Below, in pieces: positions 1-8,624 of a DNA stretch of 64,000 nucleotides. Source of the DNA: Roseburia sp. (GTDB taxonomy: Bacteria; Bacillota; Clostridia; Lachnospirales; Lachnospiraceae); NCBI GenBank assembly GCA_019421345.1, contig JAHZFL010000003.1:231162-295161 (forward strand). The letters run 5' to 3'. Below the pieces are notes generated by a model that saw only the letters and a program-made list of their open reading frames with translations, had not been told where the DNA came from and did not search any database. The position numbers were made by a program, and so were the translations under genes. Numbering within the stretch: position 1 is the first letter of the stretch; each line of letters opens with the position of its first letter.

Positions 1-902
1 TCTTAATATTTTTAGGTTACTTATTTATTTTCCCAAGGGACGCCGTCGCTGCTGCATCAAGCGGACTGGTCCTCTGGTATCAAAAGCTTCTGCCGACTCT
101 GCTTCCCTTTTCGATCATTTCCAATATCCTGATCACATCGGGGTATGTGCAGTACCTGATCCGGCCGCTTTCACCGATTCTCTGCCGCATTTATCCGGTC
201 AGTGAAAACGGGGCGTTCGTTCTGCTGTCAGGATTTTTATTCGGCTTTCCGATGGGCAGCAAAAACTGTGCCGAGCTGCTGAAGGCAGGACAATTAGAAC
301 AAAGAGAAGCCGATATTCTCTTTGTGATCACCAATAATATGAGTCCTGTTTTTATCAGCAGTTTCATCTTAACACAGCAGCTTGGACTGTCCGGCTATAC
401 GCTCATCAGCTATCTGATCCTGTATCTGCCGCCGCTCCTCTACGGGTGGCTTGCGCTTGCAGGAAACAGAAACGGTAAGCGGCTTCCTGTAAAAAGACCG
501 GCATCCAGATCTCAAATGAATTTCAAAATCATAGACGCCGGTATTATGAACGGTTTTGAAACCTTGACCAGACTTGGCGGTTACATTATGCTGTTTTCCA
601 TGCTTGGCTCTCTCATGCGGAAATTACCGCTTCCGGCTTCGGGAAAGCTTCTTTTAACCGGACTTACGGAAATTACCAACGGTATCTGTCTGCTGCCGCA
701 GACTGTTGAAACTCCTGCCGTCTCCTATGTGCTCGCCATAGCGTTTACCGCCTTTGGCGGACTTTCCGGCATTGCACAAACAAGCGCAATGATTCAGGAC
801 ACAAGCCTTCCGCTTGCCTCCTATTGCCGCCTGAAAATCCAACTGATGCTCTGCTCCGGCGCACTCGCATGGCTTGTGACACGCTGGCTGCCGTTTCCGT
901 AA
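1..902 (+). CDS. ylbJ: Sporulation integral membrane protein, YlbJ-like (5' truncated)
   Basis: The reading frame is open from base 3 and runs into the window edge, so the start lies outside. The GTG at 147 is an internal codon, not the start. The protein is hydrophobic throughout. An early segment with LWYQKLLPTLLPF and the later FGFPMGSKNCAELL and GLSGIAQTSAMI stretches fit the nucleoside-recognition/YlbJ membrane family, needed for spore cortex formation in Bacillus. It converges with the next gene two bases after its stop. Family assignment is from remembered motifs; the exact role here is inferred. Confidence 0.75.
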   Translation, partial: LIFLGYLFIFPRDAVAAASSGLVLWYQKLLPTLLPFSIISNILITSGYVQYLIRPLSPILCRIYPVSENGAFVLLSGFLFGFPMGSKNCAELLKAGQLEQREADILFVITNNMSPVFISSFILTQQLGLSGYTLISYLILYLPPLLYGWLALAGNRNGKRLPVKRPASRSQMNFKIIDAGIMNGFETLTRLGGYIMLFSMLGSLMRKLPLPASGKLLLTGLTEITNGICLLPQTVETPAVSYVLAIAFTAFGGLSGIAQTSAMIQDTSLPLASYCRLKIQLMLCSGALAWLVTRWLPFP

Positions 903-904
903 GG

Positions 905-1525
905 CTAGGAGCCCAGCATATCCGAAGTGATCTCTACCTTCGGAAGCTCCTCCGTCTTTGACGACGCACCCTCGGAGGGCTCGTCCGCTGTCGGATTGAG
1001 CTCTGCACGGTTGGCGGTTACAATATCCAAAAATCCTTTCAGTGAGCTGACATAGGAATCATGACGCGCCTTTGCCGTCTCCATCGAATGGGAAATCGTA
1101 TTTTCCAGATTGCGCAGAATATCATCCGTATACTGCATCGCACCCATCCGGATATTGTTGGCGTCATTTGTTGCGTTGTCCAGAATTTCCTGCGCCTGCT
1201 TTGTCGCGATCATAACAACTTCATTTGCCTGTGCATAGGCTTGCTGCATGATCTGATGCTCGCTCACAAGTTCGTCCGTCTTGACCTGCGCCTTTGCAAT
1301 GATGGCATCCGCCTTCGCCTGCGCATCCGCAAGAATCGCCTCTTTATTGCTGATGATCTTCTGGTAGCGCTTGATCTCCTCTGGCGTCTTGACGCGAAGC
1401 TCATTGAGCAGCTCCTCCATTTCTTCACGATTGACGATGATCTTGGAGGAGGAAAAGGTCTGCGGCTTGCAATTATCAATATATTCTTCTATCTCCTCAA
1501 TGATCTGTTCGATTCTGCTTGCCAT
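905..1525 (-). CDS. Coiled-coil cytoplasmic protein, DivIVA/ATP-synthase-b-like
   Basis: 206 residues, very rich in Ala, Glu, Lys and Gln. A long helical stretch (about residues 45-165) has heptad-like spacing typical of coiled coils, such as AILADAQAKADAIIAKAQVK. There is no membrane segment or signal peptide. The tail is acidic and probably disordered (residues 175-206). An AAGGAGAG ribosome site lies 8 bases before the ATG. It is the last gene of the coaD block. Similar proteins in Clostridia are annotated as hypothetical or as ATP synthase subunit b-like; a DivIVA-like scaffolding role is possible but unproven. Confidence 0.6.
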   Translation of the reverse strand: MASRIEQIIEEIEEYIDNCKPQTFSSSKIIVNREEMEELLNELRVKTPEEIKRYQKIISNKEAILADAQAKADAIIAKAQVKTDELVSEHQIMQQAYAQANEVVMIATKQAQEILDNATNDANNIRMGAMQYTDDILRNLENTISHSMETAKARHDSYVSSLKGFLDIVTANRAELNPTADEPSEGASSKTEELPKVEITSDMLGS

Positions 1526-1536
1526 AAAACTCTCCT

Positions 1537-2016
1537 TTATTTCTGATACTTATCGTAAATCCTATCCATAAACTGAGACGGAACAAACTTTGAAATATCG
1601 CCGCCGTAGGAGGCAAACTCCTTTACGATCGTGGAGCTAAGATAAGAGTATTGCAGGCTTGTCGTCAGAAAAATTGTCTCAACATTTGGATTCTCCACAT
1701 GATTGGTCTGCGCGATCTGAAGCTCATACTCAAAATCTGTCACCGCACGGAGACCACGCACAATGATCGTCGCACCGATCTCATCCATATAATCGACTAA
1801 CAGTCCGTCAAAGGATGCAACCGTAACATTTGGCATGTCTCCTGTCATCTCTTTTATCATACTAACACGTTCCTCAAGAGAAAACAACGAATTTTTTGCA
1901 CTGTTATTGAGTACGCCGACGACAAGTTCATCCACGATCGCAGAGGAACGTCTGATAATATCAACGTGTCCGAGTGTGAGCGGATCAAAGCTTCCGGGGT
2001 AAATCGCTTTCTTCAT
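1537..2016 (-). CDS. coaD: Phosphopantetheine adenylyltransferase
   Basis: Transfers AMP from ATP to 4'-phosphopantetheine, giving dephospho-CoA, the penultimate step of coenzyme A synthesis in the cytosol. The 159-residue length matches the family. The N-terminal MKKAIYPGSFDPLTLGHVDI carries the nucleotidyltransferase T/HxGH signature. The later IIVRGLRAVTDFEYELQ and TTSLQYSYLSSTIVKEFA segments are the usual substrate and ATP-binding loops. A good AGGAGG site is 6 bases from the ATG. It follows rsmD closely, an order common in Firmicutes. Confidence 0.97.
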   Translation of the reverse strand: MKKAIYPGSFDPLTLGHVDIIRRSSAIVDELVVGVLNNSAKNSLFSLEERVSMIKEMTGDMPNVTVASFDGLLVDYMDEIGATIIVRGLRAVTDFEYELQIAQTNHVENPNVETIFLTTSLQYSYLSSTIVKEFASYGGDISKFVPSQFMDRIYDKYQK

Positions 2017-2037
2017 AGGGTACCTCCTGCGTCCGGC

Positions 2038-2589
2038 TCAACGCCGTCTGATAAACGCATGTGTATTTGTCTTATAGTTCTTTTGCTTAAAAAGCGTCAG
2101 TCCATATTGCTCCAGATAATCAAATTCCGTGTCAAGCGAAGCCTCCACAATGATCTGCGCATCCTCCTTTAATAAGGAAGAACGGGACAGATAACAAAGA
2201 GCCTCCTGCTCCAGCTTTTTGCCATAAGGCGGGTCCATGAAAATGAGATCAAACTGATAGCTTCCTTCCATTGCGCGAAGCGCGCCAAGTACATCTGTGG
2301 CATAGACCCTGCTCTGCCAATCAAATTTTGTAAAGCGGATATTTTCTTCGATACAGGAGGCCTGTTTTTTCCCGCTGTCCACAAAAACAGCATATTGCGC
2401 GCCACGGCTTAACGCCTCAAGACCAATCTGCCCGCTTCCGGCGAACAGATCAAGGAAATAGCTTCCCGGCACATCATTTTGCAGTATGTTAAATAAGGTT
2501 TCCTTGATACGGTCTGTCGTAGGTCTCGTCTCAAGCCCCTCCACCGATTTTAACGCAAGACTCCGCGCAGTTCCCGCTATGATTCGCAT
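2038..2589 (-). CDS. rsmD: 16S rRNA (guanine(966)-N2)-methyltransferase
   Basis: Methylates G966 of 16S rRNA in the small ribosomal subunit, using S-adenosylmethionine. The frame opens further upstream, but the family's start MRIIAGTARS lies at 2589 with a GGAGAG site 6-8 bases before it. That gives 183 residues and overlaps the cinA-type gene by 13 bases. Visible motifs are RPTTDRIKETLFNIL, the SAM-binding FLDLFAGSGQIGLEALSRGA, and the catalytic IFMDPPYGK. The pair rsmD-coaD is a conserved neighbour set. Confidence 0.95.
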   Translation of the reverse strand: MRIIAGTARSLALKSVEGLETRPTTDRIKETLFNILQNDVPGSYFLDLFAGSGQIGLEALSRGAQYAVFVDSGKKQASCIEENIRFTKFDWQSRVYATDVLGALRAMEGSYQFDLIFMDPPYGKKLEQEALCYLSRSSLLKEDAQIIVEASLDTEFDYLEQYGLTLFKQKNYKTNTHAFIRRR

Positions 2590-3077
2590 AAGCACTCTCC
2601 TTCTTCCAGTATACGTTTGAGCAGACACAATGCCGCCTCCGCTGCAGCCTTACGCACCTGCATACGGCTTCCGTCAAATAAATGGCGCTCGGTCACGACC
2701 TTTCCCCGAAAAAAACAGCCGATATAGACAAGTCCCACCGGACACTCCTTCGTGCCGCCATCCGGTCCTGCAACACCCGTTACGGAAACGGCAGCCGCGC
2801 AGCCCGCCGTGCGGGCTGCCGCCTGCGCCATATCGGCGGCAGTCTCGGCGCTCACCACGCCAAAACGTGCGATCGTCTCAGCCGAAACACCGATCATCGC
2901 AACCTTTGCCGCATCGGAATAGGTGACATATCCCTGCTCAAAAAATGACGAAATTCCCGGTACGTTGATCAGTGTGGAAGCGATCATTCCGCCGGTTGCC
3001 GATTCTGCCGTCGTCATCTTACAGTTATTTTTTTTTAATAATTTGTAGATCGAAAGCTCCAACGGTTCTCTCTGCAT
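2577..3077 (-). CDS. pncC: CinA C-terminal domain protein (nicotinamide-nucleotide amidase type)
   Basis: 166 residues matching only the C-terminal domain of CinA. In characterised members this domain deamidates nicotinamide mononucleotide, recycling NAD breakdown products. The family signatures TAESATGGMIASTL, the SVTGVAGPDGGTKE loop and PVGLVYIG are present. No N-terminal MoaB-like domain is encoded, so this is the stand-alone form. Its ATG shares one base with the pgsA stop (TAATG), so translation is probably coupled. The enzyme activity is inferred from the family. Confidence 0.88.
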   Translation of the reverse strand: MQREPLELSIYKLLKKNNCKMTTAESATGGMIASTLINVPGISSFFEQGYVTYSDAAKVAMIGVSAETIARFGVVSAETAADMAQAAARTAGCAAAVSVTGVAGPDGGTKECPVGLVYIGCFFRGKVVTERHLFDGSRMQVRKAAAEAALCLLKRILEEGECLCES

Positions 3078-3625
3078 TATTTTTGATCCTTTAATACATC
3101 CTTATTTTTCATTACATAATCAACAAGTGATACTACCGTTAGGATCAGAGCGATATAAGTCAGCGCTGTCCCCAACATCTGGAATGCGGGATGCGGGAAA
3201 TTTAAGATCAGCACGATGACCATAAGCATCTGAAATACGGTTTTGAACTTTCCCCAGTAGCTTGCCGCAATTACCACGCCATTGTCGGAAGCAATCAGCC
3301 GAAAGCCGCTGATGATAAACTCTCTGGAAATAATGACGATTACGATCCATGACGCCAACTGTCCTGTCTCGACCAGACAGATCATCGCGGCGCATACCAA
3401 AAGCTTATCCGCCAGCGGGTCCATAAATTTGCCGAAATTCGTCACAAGGTGATATTTCCTTGCAATTTTTCCATCCAGCATATCTGTGAGGCTTGCCACA
3501 ACAAAAATGACAGCCGCAATATAGTTGCCGTATCCCGGAAAATAGGGAGACAGCATAAAAAATACGAAAAACGGTATCATGATCACGCGCAGGATCGTAA
3601 GCTTATTTGGCAGATTCATACTCAT
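3077..3625 (-). CDS. pgsA: CDP-diacylglycerol--glycerol-3-phosphate 3-phosphatidyltransferase
   Basis: Makes phosphatidylglycerophosphate from CDP-diacylglycerol and glycerol-3-phosphate at the membrane, the committed step to phosphatidylglycerol and cardiolipin. The 182-residue protein opens MSMNLPNKLTILRV, typical of the family. It contains the CDP-alcohol phosphotransferase signature as SLTDMLDGKIARKYHLVTNFGKFMDPLADK, read across its Asp residues. Several hydrophobic segments follow. GGAG lies 7 bases before the ATG. It sits between rimO and the cinA-type gene, a familiar Firmicutes arrangement. Confidence 0.96.
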   Translation of the reverse strand: MSMNLPNKLTILRVIMIPFFVFFMLSPYFPGYGNYIAAVIFVVASLTDMLDGKIARKYHLVTNFGKFMDPLADKLLVCAAMICLVETGQLASWIVIVIISREFIISGFRLIASDNGVVIAASYWGKFKTVFQMLMVIVLILNFPHPAFQMLGTALTYIALILTVVSLVDYVMKNKDVLKDQK

Positions 3626-3642
3626 AATTATTCTCCATTCTT

Positions 3643-4965
3643 TTACACCAGTTCCCCGATGAGATCATATTCATGCGCTCCTGTCACGCGCACCCTTGCA
3701 ATATCTCCGGTGACGAGCGCCTCATCCGTATGGATAAAAATATAGCCGTCTATGTCAGGCGCGTCACGATAAGTCCGCCCGATATAAGCATTTTCGTCCG
3801 CCACGCTGCCTTCAATAAACACAAAGAGCTCCTGTCCTTTTAGCTGCTCATTTTTATCGAAAATGATTTCCTCCTGAAGTTCCATGACGTCCGCCTGCCA
3901 CTCCTTTTTCTGCTCCTCGTCAATCTGATCCGGAAATTCTGCCGCAGGCGTTCCCTCCTCGGGCGAATAAGTAAACGCGCCGAGACGGTCAAACTCCATG
4001 TCATTGATAAACTGCATCAGCTCCTCGTGCATCTTTTGCGTCTCACCCGGAAAACCGCAGATCAGCGTTGTGCGAAGCGTAATATCAGGAATCCTGGTCC
4101 TTAAATTTTTGATAATGCGCACAAGGTCGTCATGATTGGTCCGCCTTCCCATACGCTTTAGCATCGTATCGTTCGCATGCTGGATCGGAAGATCGAGGTA
4201 ATGACAGACTTTTTCATTTCGTATCATCGCATCGATCAGCCCCTCATAAATCTCCTCAGGATAACAGTACATGATACGAATCCAGAAAAGCCCCGGAATC
4301 TGATTGAGCGCATCTAACAGACGGTGCAGTGATTTCTCCCCGTAGAGGTCGATCCCATAAAACGTTGTCTCCTGCGCAACTAAAATAAGCTCCTTTGCGC
4401 CTGCCTCCACAAGCTCCCTTGCCTGCGCGAGAAGCTCCTCCATCGGAACACTGCGGTAATTGCCGCGGATATAGGGAATGATACAGTAAGTACAGCGCTT
4501 GTTGCAGCCCTCTGCAATCTTTAGATACGCAAAATGACCGCCGGTTGTGACAGTTCGCTTCGTGCGAAGACTCGGAAGTCCCTCCAGTGTTTTATAATTT
4601 TGATAAAAATCTCCGTCGATCGCCCGGTGTACCGCATTTACAATATCCTCATAGGAATTTGTTCCAAGGATCGCATCTACCTCTGGAATCTCTTTTTTGA
4701 TTTCCTCCTGATAGCGCTGCGCGAGGCAGCCGGTGACGATCAGCGCCTTTAGTCTGCCGTCCTTTTTATGCTCTGCCATCTCTAAAATCGTATTGATGCT
4801 CTCCTCCTTCGCATCATTGATAAAGCAGCAGCTATTGATGATGATGACGTCCGCTTCATATTCATCGTCTGTGAGAACAGCGCCGTCATCACGCAGCATT
4901 CCGAGCATAAATTCTGTATCTACAAGATTTTTATCACAACCAAGTGAAATAAATAATAACTTCAT
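3643..4965 (-). CDS. rimO: Ribosomal protein S12 methylthiotransferase RimO
   Basis: Radical SAM enzyme that adds a methylthio group to a conserved Asp of ribosomal protein S12. It has 440 residues, the normal length. Domain order: N-terminal UPF0004 domain with cysteines in SLGCDKN, INSCCFI and VTGCLAQRY; radical SAM core with CNKRCTYCIIP (Cx3Cx2C); C-terminal TRAM domain ending in GDIARVRVTGAHEYDLIGEL. RimO is favoured over MiaB by the MKLLFISLGCDKNLVDTE start and the short TRAM end. It begins after a weak terminator-like hairpin that separates it from rpoZ. Confidence 0.96.
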   Translation of the reverse strand: MKLLFISLGCDKNLVDTEFMLGMLRDDGAVLTDDEYEADVIIINSCCFINDAKEESINTILEMAEHKKDGRLKALIVTGCLAQRYQEEIKKEIPEVDAILGTNSYEDIVNAVHRAIDGDFYQNYKTLEGLPSLRTKRTVTTGGHFAYLKIAEGCNKRCTYCIIPYIRGNYRSVPMEELLAQARELVEAGAKELILVAQETTFYGIDLYGEKSLHRLLDALNQIPGLFWIRIMYCYPEEIYEGLIDAMIRNEKVCHYLDLPIQHANDTMLKRMGRRTNHDDLVRIIKNLRTRIPDITLRTTLICGFPGETQKMHEELMQFINDMEFDRLGAFTYSPEEGTPAAEFPDQIDEEQKKEWQADVMELQEEIIFDKNEQLKGQELFVFIEGSVADENAYIGRTYRDAPDIDGYIFIHTDEALVTGDIARVRVTGAHEYDLIGELV

Positions 4966-5000
4966 CGTTCTTTTTTCCTTCCAGTATTACGAAAACATAA

Positions 5001-5026
5001 GAGCCGTTCACAAAGTGTAACGGCTC
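5001..5026 (-). terminator. Hairpin between rpoZ and rimO
   Basis: GAGCCGTT pairs with AACGGCTC across a 10-base loop. Read on the minus strand the stem is followed by CTTATGTTTTCG, a modest T-rich tail. It would end or dampen transcripts leaving rpoZ before rimO. The tail is weak, so readthrough is likely. Confidence 0.55.
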
Positions 5027-5053
5027 GTTATTTTTGCCGTCGTTTGCGGCAGC

Positions 5054-5302
5054 TTATTCTTCTGTCTCAAAATTTTCCGGAAGAATCTTTACCTTTCCCT
5101 CATAGACCTCCTCCACGGCAACGGAAAGAGGCTTGTTGCAGACAACTTTGTCTGCCATAGGGACAGCTCCCGAAATAATCTGACGCGCCCGCTTCGCAGT
5201 CGCGATGACGAGGGAATAACGGCTGTTTACAACAGGCTCCTCGCCGATTTCCACATCATTGTTGACAACCTTCATTAATTCTACATAAGATGGATGGATC
5301 AT
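5054..5302 (-). CDS. rpoZ: DNA-directed RNA polymerase omega subunit
   Basis: Small accessory subunit that helps assemble RNA polymerase. The 82-residue protein has the core segment NSRYSLVIATAKRARQI, the omega hallmark, followed by PLSVAVEEVYEGKV and an acidic tail. AAGGAGAAAATT precedes the ATG. It directly follows gmk, as in most Firmicutes, so yicC-remA-gmk-rpoZ forms one operon. Confidence 0.93.
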   Translation of the reverse strand: MIHPSYVELMKVVNNDVEIGEEPVVNSRYSLVIATAKRARQIISGAVPMADKVVCNKPLSVAVEEVYEGKVKILPENFETEE

Positions 5303-5332
5303 AATTTTCTCCTTTTCTGCACAATTTAGCGC

Positions 5333-5968
5333 TTATTGGCGCCGAAACTCCTTCAATTCCTCTCTCATACGGCTGATCGCCTCCAGATTTCTGGATGCGC
5401 GGTAATGCTCATTCTGAATGATCGAATGCACGTTTTGTACGCATTCCTCCAGCACGTCGTTGATCACAAGATAATCGTATGCTTCCATACCGTCCGCCTC
5501 GTCTATCGCTCTGGCAAGCCGCGATTCGATCACGTCCATCGTCTCGGTTCCGCGTCCGATCAGACGATTCTTCAGCTCGCCCGCGCTTGGCGGCGTTACA
5601 AACAAAAGCAGCGTATCGGGAAAACGTTTCTTCACCTTTAACGCGCCCTGAATCTCGATTTCCAAAATAACATCCTTGCCCAAGGCAAGCTGTTCTTCCA
5701 CATAAGAACGCGGCGTTCCGTAATAATTGCCGACGTACTGTGCATATTCGATCAGTGCATCCTCCGCAATCATCTGCTCGAAGGCATCCCTGCTCTTAAA
5801 AAAGTATTCGATACCGTCCGTCTCCCCGTCCCTTGGCGCCCTTGTCGTCGCGGAAATCGAAAGCGCATACTGCCCGCTGTGCTGCTGCATCAGCTCCCGC
5901 ATGATCGTTCCCTTGCCCGCGCCGGAAAAACCGGACACTACTACTAAAATTCCCTTATTCCTTTGCAT
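5333..5968 (-). CDS. gmk: Guanylate kinase
   Basis: Phosphorylates GMP to GDP with ATP. I place the start at the second in-frame ATG (MQRNKGILVVVSG), because AGAGG sits 8-9 bases before it. The upstream ATG at 5989 has no convincing site. This gives 211 residues and a 14-base overlap with remA. The P-loop is SGFSGAGKGTIMREL. The GMP-binding SISATTRAPRDGETDGIEYFF and the lid IGRGTETMDVIESRL regions follow. All expected motifs are intact. Confidence 0.96.
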   Translation of the reverse strand: MQRNKGILVVVSGFSGAGKGTIMRELMQQHSGQYALSISATTRAPRDGETDGIEYFFKSRDAFEQMIAEDALIEYAQYVGNYYGTPRSYVEEQLALGKDVILEIEIQGALKVKKRFPDTLLLFVTPPSAGELKNRLIGRGTETMDVIESRLARAIDEADGMEAYDYLVINDVLEECVQNVHSIIQNEHYRASRNLEAISRMREELKEFRRQ

Positions 5969-6224
5969 CGTCAAAAACCTCTGGCGCATTGCCGTTAAAT
6001 CTGCCCGAAAGCGTCTCCGGCTGTAATGCGGATAATATAATCGTATGATTCTCTGTAAAGATCACGCTTTTCGTCCGCCGTCCCTGCGTCGCGTCAATCA
6101 GTATCTCCTGCTCCTTGCCTCTTTGGATCAGGCGCTTGGCAGGTGCGGAATCTGATGAAATAATGCTTACGATCTTGTCTGTATTTACCATATTTCCAAA
6201 ACCGATATTGATCAATCTTGCCAT
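5955..6224 (-). CDS. remA: Extracellular matrix regulator RemA (DUF370)
   Basis: DNA-binding regulator; in Bacillus subtilis RemA activates biofilm-matrix and osmoprotection genes. The family start is MARLINIGFGNMVNTDKIVSI at 6224; a GTG nine bases upstream is less likely. The 89-residue length fits the family. It lies between yicC and gmk with overlaps or very short gaps, the standard order, so it is co-transcribed with them. Targets in this organism cannot be told from the sequence. Confidence 0.93.
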   Translation of the reverse strand: MARLINIGFGNMVNTDKIVSIISSDSAPAKRLIQRGKEQEILIDATQGRRTKSVIFTENHTIILSALQPETLSGRFNGNAPEVFDDAKE

Positions 6225-6233
6225 CGCATACAC

Positions 6234-7112
6234 CTACTCGATATTCTGGATCTGCTCGCGCACCTTTTCAATGTCGGTTTTCAGTGAAATACCGACATCA
6301 GAGGTCTTAATATCCGTTGTCTTGGAAAGAATGGTATTTGCCTCGCGGTTCAGCTCCTGTGCGATAAAATCAAGCTTCCTGCCGATACAGCCGCCGGCGT
6401 CTAAGGTATCCTTCATGCTTTGGATATGACTTTTTAAGCGCACAGTCTCCTCGTCGACACATACCTTATCGGCAAAAATTGTAATCTCCGCGGCGATTCT
6501 GGCATCATCCATCTGCCGGTCGCCCAAAAGTTCCGCCACCTTTTCATTTAAGCGTTCTTTATATTCGGCTAAAATCTGCGGAGAACGTTCCTCAATATAA
6601 GCGACATGGGAAAGCATCGCGTCCAGCTTGCCGCTAATATCTGCGGAAAGATGCTTCCCTTCTGCAATGCGGCTTTCCACTAACTGTGTGACCGCACCCC
6701 GGATCGCCTGCTCAAGCAGCTCCCAAAGCTCCTCCTCATTATCTGTCTGCTCCTCCAGTGTAAAGACCTCTGGAAATCCGGCAAGCGTGCTTACGCGTAT
6801 ATCATTCTCAATGTGAAGCTTCTGCTCCATCTGCTGAAAGCATGCAAGGTACTGGCCGGCAATCGCCTCGTTATACCGCAAAAGCAGATCTCCCTGCGTT
6901 TCATTCGCATAGGTGATAAAAACATCCGTCTTACCACGCTCTAAATACTCCTTAAGCACGCTTCGGATCGAACTCTCGAAACAGTTTAGCTTTTTGGGGA
7001 GCTTTAGATTGATATCCAGATAGCGGTGATTCACCGATTTTATCTCGACGAGAAGCTTGCGGTGTCCGGCTGTCACCTCGCAGCGCCCGAATCCGGTCAT
7101 ACTTTTGATCAT
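6234..7112 (-). CDS. yicC: YicC-family endoribonuclease
   Basis: 292 residues starting MIKSMTGFGRCE, the family hallmark, with AGGAGAA 6 bases before the ATG at 7112. An earlier in-frame ATG at 7133 is less likely. The C-terminal DUF1732 part is present: GGCIGRKLDFIAQELNREAN, then TDIKTSDVGISLKTDIEKVREQ. E. coli YicC is reported to be an endoribonuclease acting on small RNAs. It is first in the yicC-remA-gmk-rpoZ operon, driven by a promoter inside the end of niaR. Confidence 0.93.
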   Translation of the reverse strand: MIKSMTGFGRCEVTAGHRKLLVEIKSVNHRYLDINLKLPKKLNCFESSIRSVLKEYLERGKTDVFITYANETQGDLLLRYNEAIAGQYLACFQQMEQKLHIENDIRVSTLAGFPEVFTLEEQTDNEEELWELLEQAIRGAVTQLVESRIAEGKHLSADISGKLDAMLSHVAYIEERSPQILAEYKERLNEKVAELLGDRQMDDARIAAEITIFADKVCVDEETVRLKSHIQSMKDTLDAGGCIGRKLDFIAQELNREANTILSKTTDIKTSDVGISLKTDIEKVREQIQNIE

Positions 7113-7175
7113 GAATGTTCTCCTAATATGCATGACATAACAGTGTCCTCTTGTTTCAACAGAAACTCGCGGACA

Positions 7176-7757
7176 CTAATTTGATTTATTATAGAACGAT
7201 TTTAACGGGAAGTCAAGATTTTCATAAGGAAGGAGCTCTGCAAGAAACTGTTTTTCGGCAAGCGCCGCCTCAATTTCATCTAAAATTTCTTCGCTCTCCG
7301 CAGAAATTTCATGAAAATGATAGCCGCAGGTAAGCGCAGAGAGCGGCGTTGACCGCCCTTTGGTCAAGGTTTGTACAAATCGGCTGATGTCTCTGCGGCT
7401 TTTGATGGAGAGCGGCGCTTTCACCTTTCCGTAAAGCTTATGATTGACCATGACATTTAAAACGCTGCCGCCAAGATCGATAATAGTCGTAAGCTCCTCC
7501 GTGATCTGCTCCGCAGTATGGCACATCTTAAGCAATCGGGATTTCTGCTTCGGTCGGTCTAAAAGGTAGCCTCTCGCCGTTGCCGCAATGGAATGCCCTT
7601 CTGTGCGTAAAAGTGCGATGTCCTGTACCACAACCTGTCTGCTGACACCTGTTTTTTTGCCGAGATATGCGCCGGAGAGCGGCAGCTCGCTCTCTTGCAG
7701 TAAGCAAAGAAGCAATTTTCTTCTGTCTGTACCATTCATTGGTCCATCCATGCTCAT
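7176..7757 (-). CDS. niaR: Niacin-responsive transcriptional repressor NiaR
   Basis: 193 residues: an N-terminal winged HTH (RRKLLLCLLQESELPLSGAY onward, about residues 10-65) and a C-terminal 3H domain with spaced histidines (MVNHKLYGKVKAPL, YHFHEI). NiaR/YrxA proteins repress NAD synthesis and niacin uptake genes when nicotinic acid is present. Its position as third gene behind nadB and nadC supports that role and implies autoregulation through the operator upstream of nadB. AAAGGAA precedes the ATG. Confidence 0.9.
   Translation of the reverse strand: MSMDGPMNGTDRRKLLLCLLQESELPLSGAYLGKKTGVSRQVVVQDIALLRTEGHSIAATARGYLLDRPKQKSRLLKMCHTAEQITEELTTIIDLGGSVLNVMVNHKLYGKVKAPLSIKSRRDISRFVQTLTKGRSTPLSALTCGYHFHEISAESEEILDEIEAALAEKQFLAELLPYENLDFPLKSFYNKSN
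7188..7216 (-). promoter_or_regulatory. Promoter for yicC operon
   Basis: On the minus strand TTGACT, a 17-base spacer and TATAAT form a near-consensus vegetative promoter. It lies within the 3' coding end of niaR, about 75 bases before the yicC start. The transcribed leader contains a 7-bp inverted repeat (AGTGTCC at 7142 and GGACACT at 7171) with no T tract. Confidence 0.75.
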
Positions 7758-7772
7758 ACGATCGGTTCCTTT

Positions 7773-8624
7773 CTAATGCACCCTAAGATGCTTTAAGCTC
7801 AGGTCAAGAATGGGCGCGGAATGTGTGAGTGCGCCGCTGGAAACATAATCGACGCCAAGCGCGGTAATCATCTTAATATTTTCTTTTGTGATATTGCCGG
7901 AGCACTCTGTCTTAGCGCGCCCGTCAATGATACGGATCGCCTCCGTCATTTCCTCCGGCGTCATATTGTCAAGCATGATAATGTCTGCACCTGCGTCAGC
8001 CGCCGCTCTTACCATGTCAAGATTCTCGGTCTCCACCTCGATCTTTCGTACAAACGGTGCATATGCCCTGGCGGCGTCAATCGCCTCTTTCACACCGCCC
8101 GCCGCATCGATATGGTTATCCTTTAGCAGAACGCCGTCCGACAGATTATATCGGTGGTTGCAGCCGCCGCCGATGCGCACGGCATATTTCTCAAAAATCC
8201 GCATTCCGGGCGTCGTCTTTCGAGTGTCAAGGAGCGTTGTTTTTGTCCCCTCCAAAAGCTGCGCCACACTGTGCGTATAGGTCGCGATGCCGGAAAGGCG
8301 CTGCAGATAATTTAACGCTGTCCGCTCTCCCGATAAGAGTACGCGAACGTCCCCTGTAATCACGGCAAGAAGCTGTCCCTTTGTTACCGCGTCTCCGTCC
8401 TGTGCCCGAAATTCCACCTCTGTTTTAGGATCGAGCATTGTAAACACGCGCGCGAAAATCTGCAGTCCCGCAATGATCCCGTCCTGCTTGCAGATCAGCT
8501 GCACGTCTCCCTTTTTGTATTCCGGCATCACAGCGTTTGTCGTCACATCCTCGCTGCTGATGTCCTCCTCTAGGGCAAGCCTGATATATTTGTCAGCTGC
8601 CAGCTGCATAGTGATCGGATTCAT
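7773..8624 (-). CDS. nadC: Nicotinate-nucleotide pyrophosphorylase (carboxylating)
   Basis: Quinolinate phosphoribosyltransferase, making nicotinate mononucleotide from quinolinate and PRPP. It has 283 residues, the normal length. Motifs: ISSEDVTTNAV near the N-terminus, LLDTRKTTPGMR, the RIGGGCNHRYNLSDGVLLKDNH active-site region read around its His and Lys, and VEVEN-like KIEVETENLDMV. It overlaps nadB by four bases (ATGA), so the two are translationally coupled. Confidence 0.96.
   Translation of the reverse strand: MNPITMQLAADKYIRLALEEDISSEDVTTNAVMPEYKKGDVQLICKQDGIIAGLQIFARVFTMLDPKTEVEFRAQDGDAVTKGQLLAVITGDVRVLLSGERTALNYLQRLSGIATYTHSVAQLLEGTKTTLLDTRKTTPGMRIFEKYAVRIGGGCNHRYNLSDGVLLKDNHIDAAGGVKEAIDAARAYAPFVRKIEVETENLDMVRAAADAGADIIMLDNMTPEEMTEAIRIIDGRAKTECSGNITKENIKMITALGVDYVSSGALTHSAPILDLSLKHLRVH

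Noticed and set aside
1061..1546. 161-codon plus-strand frame opposite the coiled-coil gene
   Set aside because: Antisense shadow of a high-quality minus-strand gene with ribosome site and operon context.
7142..7177. 7-bp inverted repeat in the yicC leader as a terminator of niaR
   Set aside because: The loop is 22 bases and no T tract follows on either strand.
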